Assembly: GCF_040412425.1 (NCBI RefSeq)
Contig: NC_089762.1
Location: 23,653,391-23,717,390, forward strand
Reading direction: 5' to 3'
DNA: 64,000 nt
DNA from: Macrobrachium rosenbergii
Taxonomy: Eukaryota > Arthropoda > Malacostraca > Decapoda > Palaemonidae
In this document: piece after piece, positions 51,901-62,117 of the stretch
How the letters are laid out: each line of letters starts with the position of its first letter
How positions within the stretch are numbered: the first letter of the stretch is position 1
Program-made: the position numbers and the translations under genes
The notes under the pieces: generated by a model
Databases searched by the model: none
What the model was told of the DNA's origin: nothing
What the model saw: only the letters and a program-made list of their open reading frames with translations

Positions 51901-54900
51901 TATGAGGGTGAGGGTGATGAACTGGGGGAGGGGGAGGGGACTGCCCTACCTAGGAGCAGTTGTGACCTGCAGCCGCAATAAAACTGACAAGTAGACTGAC
52001 AGGCTAAATACCCAAGACTCAAATGTATTTCCCTTAAGTAAGACTTCACAAAAGCATTATATGACTTCCACAATGAATAGTTTAAAATTACCACAACCTC
52101 CTTATTTTTCTTAAAAGCTACAGATACAGGAAATCCCCGGTTATTGGAGATCCGGTTTTAAGGTGCTTGTCTAGCAATGATAATAACTGGATTTTTGGGG
52201 CCAATATGCGTCGATATCTGCTTATCGACGCCAATGGCCAAAGATCAGGGCTGATACCCATCTAACAAAGGCGCCGATCCTCGCTTATCGGGGCTGATAT
52301 CCGCTTATCGGTGCCAATAAGTGCCGATATTCATTGATTTCAATTACCGGCGATTTTCGGTTATCTTCATGCTGTCGGGAACGGAACCCCAGCTGATAAC
52401 CAGGGACTGCCTGTATAGCAACAACATAACCTCATGACCACTACTGGCTTAAGAAGAAAAGATCATATTCGTTAACTTCAAAGATGATTTCAAAGTAGTT
52501 TTGGACTCCAATATAATAGCCCCAAAATCAATGGTGATAGAGAGAAATTTCTTTTGGCTTCACCCAATCTGTCTGACATGGTGGCACTTTATACCACTTT
52601 GTAATGTCAAGAAAATATTCCCTACTGCAATGGCTTTCTTCAGATGAGAACCAACACTTACTGCACACCCAACCAGTAACCTTCATCACACAAGAATACC
52701 AAAAAATTAATAAAAAAAATAAACATCACTGAAAGCCAAAGGGAAAGGAAGAAAGCATAATCTAATTATGAGAGCAAACACTGAGAAGTACAAGTACATA
52801 ACTTTCATGCCTTTATCTATCAAAGAAAGACTGAAAATGTTTGACCCTCATGCTGATACCCTCAAGCACTCACAAGGTGCTTTGTGCCACATATTGCAAG
52901 TGGAATGAAATATTTTTGCAGCTTCCCTTTGACTACCATCTGCATAGATTTTTATCTTTTTTCCTTCATCATCTGTTCTCTTTGGTTTCTCCCCATCTAC
53001 TTGTCCAACTTCCTAACCATGTCTTGCTCTAGTTTTCATCAATTAATTACATATAAACCCTCAGAGCCAGCCTATAAGAACCAAGAAGTGTGACTCAGCT
53101 ATCAGGTTAGATTTATCAATAATCATTGAACATTTTCCTCAGCATATTTGTAAAATGTCCTTGGTACCTAGTGTGCTGTAGACAGCCTGCAGTTCAGGAA
53201 TGGTCTCCACCACTGCATGTCAAAATGCTCCTGTCATGATGTTAACAATGGGACCTTCAAATATCTGGCCTTCGGAACTTTTTTCTGTCTTGGAAAACTG
53301 AAGTGTCTGCTCCTGAGATGCTGACACCACAGGAATATAAATTACATCTCCTTGTAGCAAAAACCAGTGCATCTTTCACAGAGTTATGTTCCTAAAACAT
53401 GCACTTCTGTCACATGTAACTATGTCTCAGAAACCTACACTTCTATGACAGTTTGACTGTTACTAAGGAACCTGTTCTTCAGTCACAGTCAGCTGATCTT
53501 TTGGAAATCTTTAATTCAGTCATAGTATGTGAATATGTTTAAGGAATCTGTCTGTTGCAGTGTGATAATGCATCTCAATATGGTGTGCTACTGTTATTTA
53601 AAGTTAAAGTTCATGTCTCAAGAACCAGTGCTTCTGTTTAAACATGTTGATATGTCTTGAAATATTGTGCCTGTGTCATTGCATAATGAAACAGGTCTGC
53701 TGCACCCAACACTGTCCTGGTGGTCTTAGATGAAAGGGATCAATATTTGGCGTTGGCTACTCCACAAAGCAAATGTTGTCAACTAACATGCATCATACAT
53801 CATAAAAGTCACTTGCACTATCATCACCAAGAATATGTACCTCCATCATTGTTATCAACATTCTTTTATAGTTTTTAGAAGGGTAAAAGGAGACCAGTCA
53901 CCTGCCATCAACATTTTGTACCATCCTTAAAAATCTTACCCAGAAAGGAAACCGGGCAAAAGTACTGCAATAATAACTTTTACCATACTTTACCATTACC
54001 TCCCTAACAGAATCAAGGAAGTGTGTAAATATCCAAGAAATCTTTATCATTATTACCAGAATTTGTTTACCTGGAAACTATTTATTCAGTGTGGATTTAT
54101 AAGCAGTGAAACAGTACAGCAGTTATTTGCCTTAATAGGTAGGTACATAACCATAACACATTTAGGTAAAGTACTGTAAAATGAAAATCACTCCAACAAG
54201 TAAACACTGAAACCTGGCTTTCTCTCAGAAAAATTATTTTTCTGAGAACACACAAACCAAAACCAAACATATAAATAAGTAATACACCTAAATGAAACAA
54301 AACATTAGCCCAATAACATTTAAATATCCAGGCTGAGTAAATATTATATACAAGAGATTTAGTACAGTACTCAAAACAACATGTAAGCATAGGAGCTTAC
54401 AAAATATTAAATTTGTTGATTTAATGATAAAGGTAAATGAACTGTGCCTATGCACGATTTATTCCACAAGTTATCTCTTGCCTAAAGGAACACATAAGCA
54501 AAAATATTCTGAAGACAGTGGTATTCTTGACCCATGAAAACAAACTTCATGCCTCTTTCCACTCTTGTTATACAGTATTTTAACAAAAACTGCACTGCGA
54601 ACTGCCATATCCTTATACATATCAACACTAGGTAGATCCGTACGCAGCATTTTACTGCATTTATCCAGAGCTAATAAGTCCACATCTACACCTGGCATAA
54701 TACTATAGTTGGAGTAGTAGTAACATTTATAATATAGTCTAGTGAATAAAAGGCTCCCTCTCATGTGAGATACAGACTTACCAGTGAGAAGACTCAAGAC
54801 ATCTTTTGCTTGGTGAAGACTGAATTCTCAACTGACACAGAATTATACTATACAAGCCAACAGATATGCGCTTAATACTGACTAACAGATTTGTAATTTG

Positions 54901-55776
54901 TATGGACATAATGGTAGCCTATGTATTTGTCAAATGGGTACAGAGGTATTTGCGACATACGAAATTGACCAATGTTTAGTAAATCTTGCAAGTGGAAGAT
55001 GTGTGTTTTGTGTATTGATAATTAAGCATTTTTCATACATTAACCCTTGGATTTCGAAGCGTCATCAGCACGTGCTGGAGTGGACTTTTCTGTCCCTGTT
55101 CTAGATAGAACTTTCTAGAAGCCTGGGGGTCCAGTTCTAGTCAGATTTCTGGGAGTGTTAAATGGAAATGTGAATCAGTTCGTGCGTTATGAAATCACTA
55201 AGTGTGGAGGGATCTTTCACTCATTTGTGAAAGACCAGATTGGAAGGATGTGTTGGTCGCTTGGGAAAGAGTTAGTAGGAACTTAGAAAATTACTGATCT
55301 TTATAAGTTTTCCTTACAGATCTTATTGTGTTGCAGTGATTATTTCTTTACCAATGTTTAACATTTATATTATGTATTTCTGTTTTTTATGAACTGGGTG
55401 AACTTTGGTTTTAATGGTAATGGTTCTGTTCCTTGCAGATGTTTTGAGTAAAGTAGAAACCATTAGTCATGAAAATGGAACCATGGCTAAATTGGGACAG
55501 TCATGCATCTGCACAGACATGCATGTAACATAGCCATTATGGGAAGTGGTCATTTAAAAGGAACCATGACTAAAGGACATATGATTACAATGGAGACACA
55601 TTAGTGAAATGGGGAAGAATCCCATTTATAATTTTGGTGTTTGCTAAGATGTTTTGGTGGGGAGATATTCATTTATCATTACCATTCTTTTTGTGCTTTT
55701 AGCATTTTTCTTATTTACCATGTTTTTAACTTATTTGTTAGCTTCACAGAATAAGCTATTTTGGGGTAAGATAGGC

Positions 55777-55863
<87 letters not shown>

Positions 55864-56126
55864 CATGGAGGCTGTCAGTGTCGGGCTACCAATGCCCACA
55901 ACTTTTCTGAGGGTAGGTAAAATAAATGAATCCTTCATAATAGAGGCCTAACATATTTGCATGTGGCCTTTCCTTTTTATACAGTATAAACAAATCTAAA
56001 AGCTTACCTCTGTACAGCATTTACACTGCCTGGAATGACAGTGCCAAATCCTTCTCCTGATTCATATAAAACACCAGTAATATCAAGTAGAACACCCTCT
56101 ACTGGGTTATCAAGCCAGCCACTCAT
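45739..56126 (-). CDS. LHPP: LHPP-like phospholysine phosphohistidine inorganic pyrophosphate phosphatase (5 coding exons)
   Basis: Predicted HAD-superfamily phosphatase; the vertebrate family member hydrolyses phospholysine, phosphohistidine and inorganic pyrophosphate and acts as a soluble protein-histidine phosphatase. Coding exons on the minus strand are 56126-56008, 51292-51103, 48284-48133, 47802-47646 and 45936-45739. All four introns (4715, 2818, 330 and 1709 bp) are GT-AG and phases match, giving 271 residues; human LHPP has about 270. HAD motif I reads DITGVLY (D15), the motif II region is VTNET (about 50-54), the motif III lysine lies in VGKPSPQFF (K187) and motif IV is MIGDDIVSDVGG (D212, D213). 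HDHD2 is the nearest alternative, but AVMIGDDIV, VGKPSP, EKPVL and the C-terminal VRTGKY...VKPDF fit LHPP better. No stop or frameshift interrupts the exons, so this is probably functional. Its introns hold a LINE fragment and MITEs on either strand. Confidence 0.93.
46120..46960 (-). pseudogene. LINE reverse-transcriptase C-terminal fragment in LHPP intron 4
   Basis: Degenerate 5'-truncated LINE piece. Read on minus it starts at a YADD-type box (ILYTDD near 46920) followed by ESEEEMVAVLKRW. It continues through EVEHFCYHRDVLDC (the usual 'FCYLGD' segment of LINE pol C-termini) and ends in WIYEDLHLM and DKEEWRGLI, typical RTE-like ends. Several stops and frameshifts. It sits in the same orientation as LHPP between exons 4 and 5. 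A 45-bp tandem duplication lies at its 3' edge (46121-46206). Confidence 0.72.
46121..46206. repeat. Two-copy ~45-bp tandem duplication
   Basis: The segment beginning CCCTTTCAGGGGTTAGATGT and ending in CCATTCTTCTTT is present twice in direct succession, essentially identical. This is a recent duplication at the 3' end of the LINE fragment. Confidence 0.85.
47252..47462. mobile_element. Small MITE with nested hairpin in LHPP intron 4
   Basis: The ends are about 45-bp imperfect inverted repeats: left TCAAAATTTGGATCTTTCC then ATAGTGACCCCCAAGGG, right the reverse complement of GGGATCTTACCTAGATAGTG then ACCCCAAGGGTTTTGGGG. The right part alone folds (CCTAGATA...TATCTAGG enclosing CCCCAA...TTGGGG). 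No coding content. Family unknown. Confidence 0.65.
47646..47802 (-). CDS. LHPP: LHPP coding exon 4 (motif III lysine)
   Basis: 157 nt. Acceptor TTTTTCAG. It encodes KYYKHKGKLQLDVGAFANAL, then EIVGKPSPQFFGAALKDMG; the lysine of VGKPSP is HAD motif III. It ends exactly on a codon before donor GTACCA, a weaker donor consensus than the other exons have. Confidence 0.92.
48133..48284 (-). CDS. LHPP: LHPP coding exon 3 (cap domain)
   Basis: 152 nt. Acceptor TTTCAG. It encodes IEGEFSSLMKGKPTCVVMGD, then ADEGFSFANVNKAF and EKPVLFSLGY, and ends with GG of a split Gly codon before donor GTGAGT. The order CVV-D-FS-N-AF-LME-EKPVL matches the corresponding stretch of vertebrate LHPP. Confidence 0.93.
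51103..51292 (-). CDS. LHPP: LHPP coding exon 2 (motif II region)
   Basis: 190 nt. Acceptor TTTATCAG; the first base completes the Arg codon from exon 1. It encodes 63 residues including VRLVTNETCDTRSAVVKKL (motif II and first cap helix) and ERGLSPHLLVHPN. Donor GTAAGT. The next exon starts on a codon boundary. Confidence 0.93.
52127..52413. mobile_element. 287-bp pogo/Tigger-type MITE in LHPP intron 1
   Basis: Terminal inverted repeats start CAGG: left CAGGAAATCCCCGGTTATTG, right (reverse complement) CAGGCAGTCCCTGGTTATCA. A TA dinucleotide lies on each side (52125-52126 and 52414-52415), as expected for Tc1/mariner-superfamily insertion. CAG ends with a (C/T)CC(C/T)GGTTA subterminus resemble Tigger/pogo elements. 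The interior repeats CGCTTATCGG-type motifs and encodes nothing. Confidence 0.75.
53380..53690. repeat. Degenerate ~38-bp tandem repeat in LHPP intron 1
   Basis: About eight diverged units around GTCTCAGGAACCTGTGCTTC and TGTCACAGT are readable, for example GTCTCAGAAACC and GTCTCAAGAACC. Old minisatellite; no coding sense. Confidence 0.4.
55780..55861. repeat. (GA)n microsatellite
   Basis: Uninterrupted GA tract of about 82 bp within LHPP intron 1. Confidence 0.98.
56008..56126 (-). CDS. LHPP: LHPP coding exon 1 (start and HAD motif I)
   Basis: Begins MSGWLDNPVEGVLLDITGVL. It carries the nucleophile aspartate of motif I (D15), then YESGEGFGTVIPGSVNAVQ. The exon ends with two bases of an Arg codon, followed by donor GTAAGC. 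The ATG is chosen because it is the first in frame after a good acceptor (TTCCAG, 56144-56149), and the predicted N-terminus aligns with the short N-terminus of vertebrate LHPP. Confidence 0.93.
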
Positions 56127-56143
56127 TGTTCAAGTTAAGAGAC
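56127..56143 (-). other. LHPP: LHPP 5' UTR piece with upstream splice acceptor
   Basis: A polypyrimidine-CAG acceptor (GTGTTCCAG read on minus) ends at 56144, 17 bases before the start codon. This suggests a non-coding first exon and promoter farther upstream (above 56150). I could not locate that exon. Confidence 0.5.
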
Positions 56144-56149
56144 CTGGAA

Positions 56150-58440
56150 CACAAAGGAATATTTCTATAATTACAGACATGAATCAACCTAATTAGCTAC
56201 TAAAATCCACCATCTGAAACCTAATATTTTGTATATATCCTAATACACTGTACTGTATTTCCAACATAATATATTTTATAAGTAGAAAAGAAAACTGGCG
56301 TTCAGTAATTAATGAGTACTTATCCACCAACAGAAAACCTGGTCTACAAAGCAAATACTGTACCATACTTCTAGCAGTACAGAGAGCTAAATTTAATTGC
56401 ATGCAGCACTTTCTTCCTCAGCCCTCTCCTTAAAATTGTTTAAGTAAAATGTACATGTTAATGATGTTTATATTTTGTTTTAATAAAGTTGGTGCATCCA
56501 TATACCAGGAGACTATTCTTCACCTTGTGACTGAGAAAATGTGTCAGCCAATGACAGACCATCAGGGCTGTGACATACTTTATCTCAGTATTTTTCAACA
56601 TCTGACACCCTTACTCCAAAATAGACACCCCCTGGTTGCTATAAATCTAATTCAAGATGGCTCTTTGTCATAAGTAATCAAGTAAATAATAATACATAAT
56701 TATCATTTCCAAACATATAAAAGTTATAATGTGGAACTGCCATACTTTCTCCCTGGTAGCTTGCAATGCCTAATCTTGGCAAGATTAGGCTAGGCCATGT
56801 GACCTATATCTTCCAAATCCTCTACTTGAGGAAAAGAACTTTAAAGCAGTATGGGGGAAGGTGCAGTGAACAAAGCACACACCACTCCTGGCCAGGGTTA
56901 GATACAGAACTCAAAATAGAGTTAAGGTAGGATAGCTAAGGATGAATGGGGACCCCTTCCCATTGGTGAGGTTATATTTAGCTATGAAGGTGACATTGGG
57001 GTTACTATATCAGATTATTCTTCATTTCCATGGTTTGGTTAGCTCAATGTAAATTACTTTATTAGTAGCCAGGCTACCTTAGCTATGAACCCTGGTTTGC
57101 CAGGCTCTCCCTCAAGATTATTATATAAATAAGAGACAGTTAAGATAGGTGAAAACTGACTTTGGATTCCCAAGTTATTGTATTAATCTTTTTTAAGCTG
57201 TTTCATATCAGTAGCATTAACTGGAGATGTGGTACCATAACATTTCTGAAGCTTTCACATTTATCCAATATCTATCCTGAGTCTAAATTAAAGGTCTTAT
57301 ATAAAAATGGGTCATTATCACAGGTAGGCTAATGACAGTGAATTATGAAATTAAATGATAGAAAACCTAGTGGTAAGCCAAGGTCATAAGACAGCTGAGG
57401 CAACATCTAAAAATGTAGAAATATTATCAAGCCTAGCCCATGCATGACTCACGAAATAAAAGTGGCTAGTACTCATTGCCCACAGATCCACAGAGAAATT
57501 GTCTGTCATCATTGAGGTTGTGTACATGAAGGTGGTCAACAGGCACAGCCTAGTATGTTAAGCTGTAGCTTTCTGCCTAGTTTTAATTGATCTAACAGGA
57601 ACTACACATCACTCCACACAGAAAAAACAACTGAAAATTCCTGGACTGCTTAGTTTGGGTAGCTATTATGATGATGTACTTAATGGTCACAAAATATGTT
57701 AAAGCTACCTTACTTGCCAGGTTGAAATCTGCAAAATTCTAAGGCCTACACTTAACTTTTGCAGCTCTCTGCCTTGGTGACAGAACAACTCACAGTCCAT
57801 ACTACCTCAGAGCTTTTTACATATGGTAAACTCAATGCCGCGAATACTACCTCATTTTACATACAGGACATTTATTTGCTTATGATACATTCTTTATGCA
57901 TTGTTGTTTATTATCTCTTTACATATCCTAGCATAAATAGGACAATATTTTTCATACTTGTGCAACATTCATACAGGAATAGACTAGCAAAGAATATTGG
58001 GTAAACTATATCTACAATGAAAAATTTATAATTGTTTGTTTTCACCAAACAGGCATTTAATATACTGTAATAGGTTCGATACGACTGCATTATTACCAAC
58101 TTCCTTTGCCCCTGCGCTACCATTTTGAGATCTGTGATGGACAGGTGAGTTCACCATGCACAATCAAGTTGGTAAGGGTGCTGAATCACCTAAAATGCAA
58201 CACCTTTAGCATTTCCATTAAAAACATCAACACCATTCAAATTATGAAGGGTACTGTACTGCATGGTCTTTAAATGAACTTTACTTACAATAGCAGTTAT
58301 GTCATGTTTCCTAGTCCGGACTAGCCTTTGCCTGTAATCAAAGTCACCCTAGATAGTATGTTTTAAACAATGGTGCAATGTTTTTATTCAAAAGGAGATT
58401 GGCCTAACCTACTATCCATGATGTACTAGAATATTTTACC
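56150..58440. other. Region upstream of LHPP coding exons
   Basis: Expected to hold the LHPP first exon and promoter, or an intron before it. Only a perfect 11-bp hairpin (GCCTAATCTTG/CAAGATTAGGC, 56768-56790) stands out. Confidence 0.4.
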
Positions 58441-59699
58441 ACTATGTATTTCAGGAAGTTTGAGTTATCGTTTTTTGCCAATATCTTTCAAACCAATCAA
58501 TTGATTGGTATGGTACTTTGCTACAAAGTTTCTCACACACTCCCTTAATTTTTGATAAAAAATTACTTGTCCAGAGACAGATTTTAAAGGCACTTTGCTC
58601 TTGAATTTTAGGACATAGCCAAAGATAGCCAGTCAAGATTTACAAATTCATTCTTATAAGCATTCTTGAGGTACTTATCCCTCCCATCACCTACCCTTCC
58701 TCATTCTTTAAACCTTACTTCCCCATCTGTCATTTCATTCATTCTTCTCTCCCTCTCCCTCTGTCTTCAGAATATTTATGTAATGGAATGCTTTCAGGCA
58801 CATATTAGCACTGCAATTTTTCAACTGAGCAATGTAGGATAAAATGAGCTAACAACCTACATGGTTATACAGAATTTAGGGGTTTCCGACATCTTTGTAG
58901 TTGATGAATGAAATTTCAGGTTGAACGATGGGTTTATCATTTGTGTATCCAGTAACTACAGAGAAGGTTGTCTCATTGCTGTTCAGAGAAGGCTGTCTCG
59001 TTGCTGTTCAGTTATGGCTTACATGTTGAAATGTCCCCCGTGGATGCAGAAATGCTTTTCCTATATGTCTTTTTGAAGTTTACAGCCAGGAGAAAGCTGC
59101 CCAAAAATTAAGAATATATCTGAATAGGTAAGATATTCCTTATGATTATATTTCACGGTCACATATATAAGGGAATAAGGGAAAGATAAAAGTGATTTTT
59201 TGATATACATCTATGATGTCATGTACATTGTCTCAAATGGTTATAAACTGTTTTGTGATTTTAACCCATTATTTTTTATTATATATGTAGAACGGTGAAT
59301 TTAGAATAAACATAAAATAACTTTTCATCACAAAATTATGCAAACAAAATAAAAACAATTGAATTCATGAAGAAAGTAACATATGCTACGGGGTGTAATG
59401 ACATCAAGGAAGAGTGGGGAGAAGAATGGTGGAGTCGAAGGTGAAAGTTGGGGGTAATGAGGACAAGTTCAGTAGTTACCAAGCTCGTATGTCCGAAAGC
59501 GTTAATCAGTTTGCTGGCTTCCCCATCAAATTCAAGAGAAGAGTGCCTGAAAAAGCTGAATTTGGAAACTGAATTTATTACCAAAACTTAGGGGAGGGTG
59601 TGAAACACTGTTACAAAGTAACACACCGATCCATAAATTAATTTGAAAGATATTGGCAAAAAACCAAAACGATGGCTCAAACTTCCTGAAATACATAGT
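58441..59699. mobile_element. Non-autonomous element with ~300-bp terminal inverted repeats
   Basis: The left end ACTATGTATTTCAGGAAGTT...TTGCCAATATCTTTCAAA (58441-58492) is mirrored by TTTGAAAGATATTGGCAAAA...AACTTCCTGAAATACATAGT (59643-59699). Weaker similarity continues inward for about 300 bp on each side (TCTCTTGAATTT-, CATTACC/CCCATCACC-type blocks). A 24-bp tandem duplication with GTCTC(A/G)TTGCTGTTCAG lies in the middle (58958-59010). No transposase. Confidence 0.75.
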
Positions 59700-60610
59700 A
59701 GATAACAGCGTATCACTCTTGGCTTGAACCAAGTGTCGGCTCATTTCTATCCTGCCATGCCGGTGGCTAGAGGTAGGCCTGTACTAATCATAAGCTTTTG
59801 GCCTCTCTGTAATAATTAGGCTCTCTGCTAGGCTTCATAAACTATTACACGTATGAAAATTATACAATTTACATATGATATCCACATGTTGTCATGGGAC
59901 ACATACTTAATTCTGAATTTTTATAAATGAAAGATAATCAGATGGACGGAGGGTTAGATATACTTATTCACAGTGCTTTTGTCGGGTTTGTTTACAATTT
60001 GCAAATCAACGCCTCTGACCTTTCGTAGTGATGTTCCTTAAGCCTGCGATCTTAAAATTAGTAATGCTTCTTTTCTCTCTCATGCAAACTTTTTCCACAA
60101 ATCAGACAAAATCATTCTCTAAATTTACTTTTTGTTTTACAAAACATAAAATAAAATATTTAGCAAGTTTTCAGACCAATTTCTTCGAATCAAAATGATG
60201 ACCCCAACTCTACGTAGTGTTCCAGCAACCTAAACTGCATACCCATTGCATTTGCATTGGATACACTTATTCCGAAAAAGTTTGAATCCAATTAAGTACA
60301 AATGAAAAACCCAAATCCGCGGGTCTCCTGTTAACACATGACTTCACATAAGCGACCATTGCTGTCTTTTTTTCCCTATCTCTCTCTTTCTGTCTGCTAC
60401 TTGTTTTGAAGTACAGTATTATATGTCCTATTCTTGATTCCCCTGTGTTTTAGATCTTTACTTTTAAATCTTAAATTCCATATAATTTATTTTTATAATT
60501 ATTACTGTATTTAATTTATTTTATTAATTTGGCAGATATGATTTTCAAAATAATTTTGACTATATTTTAAGTGATTTTTGTTTAGTTTCTTGACGTTAAT
60601 CTCGAACTCA
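59700..60610. other. Unassigned intergenic stretch
   Basis: AT-rich, no recognisable gene or repeat. Confidence 0.45.
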
Positions 60611-61044
<434 letters not shown>

Positions 61045-61113
61045 ATTTCTTACAACATTGTATCATTTGCCTTGTCAAGCTCATCTCTGAAACAGGATAC
61101 AGATGATAAGTTA

Positions 61114-61424
61114 TTGAATTGAATTGAATATAGAATTTAGGCCAAAAGCCAACCCCTGGGGCCTATGAGAACATTCAGTGCTGAAACGAAAATTGACAGT
61201 AAAAGGTATGAAAGGTGTAACAGGAGGAAAACCTAGCAGTTGCACTATGAATCAATTGTTAGGAGAGGGTGGAAAGTAAGATGGAAGAAAGAGAATATGA
61301 AAGGAGGTACGTAAAAGGAACGAGAGGGGGTTGCAGCTAGGGGCCCAAGGGACGCTGCAAAGAACCTTAAAAATTGCCTACAGTGCACCGCACGAGGTGT
61401 ACTGACGGCACTACCCCCTACGGG
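61114..61424 (-). mobile_element. SINE-like retroposon, copy 2, perfect 13-bp TSD
   Basis: The 311-bp element is flanked by AGATGATAAGTTA on both sides (61101-61113 and 61425-61437). Read on minus it starts CCCGTAGGGGGTAGTGCCGT and ends in an (ATTCA)n-like tail, the layout of a LINE-mobilised SINE. No convincing pol III A/B boxes were found by eye. A diverged copy is at 19671-19966. Confidence 0.88.
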
Positions 61425-61494
61425 AGATGATAAGTTACATTGCATCCCAACCGTGAACTGGTATGCATCATCCGTTTAGAACGAACTAAAGCGT

Positions 61495-61497
<3 letters not shown>

Positions 61498-61557
<60 letters not shown>
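61498..61557. repeat. (CT)n(GT)n microsatellite
   Basis: CT to 61529, then GT to 61557. Confidence 0.97.
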
Positions 61558-61667
61558 CTCAGGAACTACATGTGAAATTATATTGCATCCCAACCATGGA
61601 ATGTATGTACCATTCATTAAACTCAAATCAGAGCTTAGATCTTGTTTTCATATTTCATACTCGGAAC

Positions 61668-61672
<5 letters not shown>

Positions 61673-61754
<82 letters not shown>
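61673..61754. repeat. (CT)n microsatellite
   Basis: Uninterrupted CT tract of about 82 bp; it lies in the second unit of a local direct duplication (ATTGCATCCCAACC at 61438 and 61581). Confidence 0.97.
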
Positions 61755-61757
<3 letters not shown>

Positions 61758-62117
61758 AATTTTCTTGTGGTATCAGCACCTGTGCAGTCCGTTCTCTTTG
61801 AAGAGGGGATGAATATTAGAATTTGATTTCTCGCAAGTGTGAGATGACCTAATATGTAAACGAGCTGACGCGTTACTTTCCAATAAACGCAATTCCTTTT
61901 TTCAAGTTGTCTTTCCAACATTCTACTAACATCTTTATCTAGGAAGATGCAACGTCATTCAAAACATTTCTCTGGACACTTTTTTGAGCCTGTAGGTTAA
62001 TAAGATAGCTTTCTTGGCTAGTTTAATTCTTAAAATTTTGGAATAAATCACATGATAAAGAAATGACTGATAAAGGGAATTTGTAAACATCATTGTAAGT
62101 TGTATATTGCGCTCTGT

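Noticed and set aside
54471..54797. 108-codon minus ORF in LHPP intron 1
   Set aside because: The LHPP exons splice in frame without it, human LHPP has no counterpart, and no family resemblance was seen.
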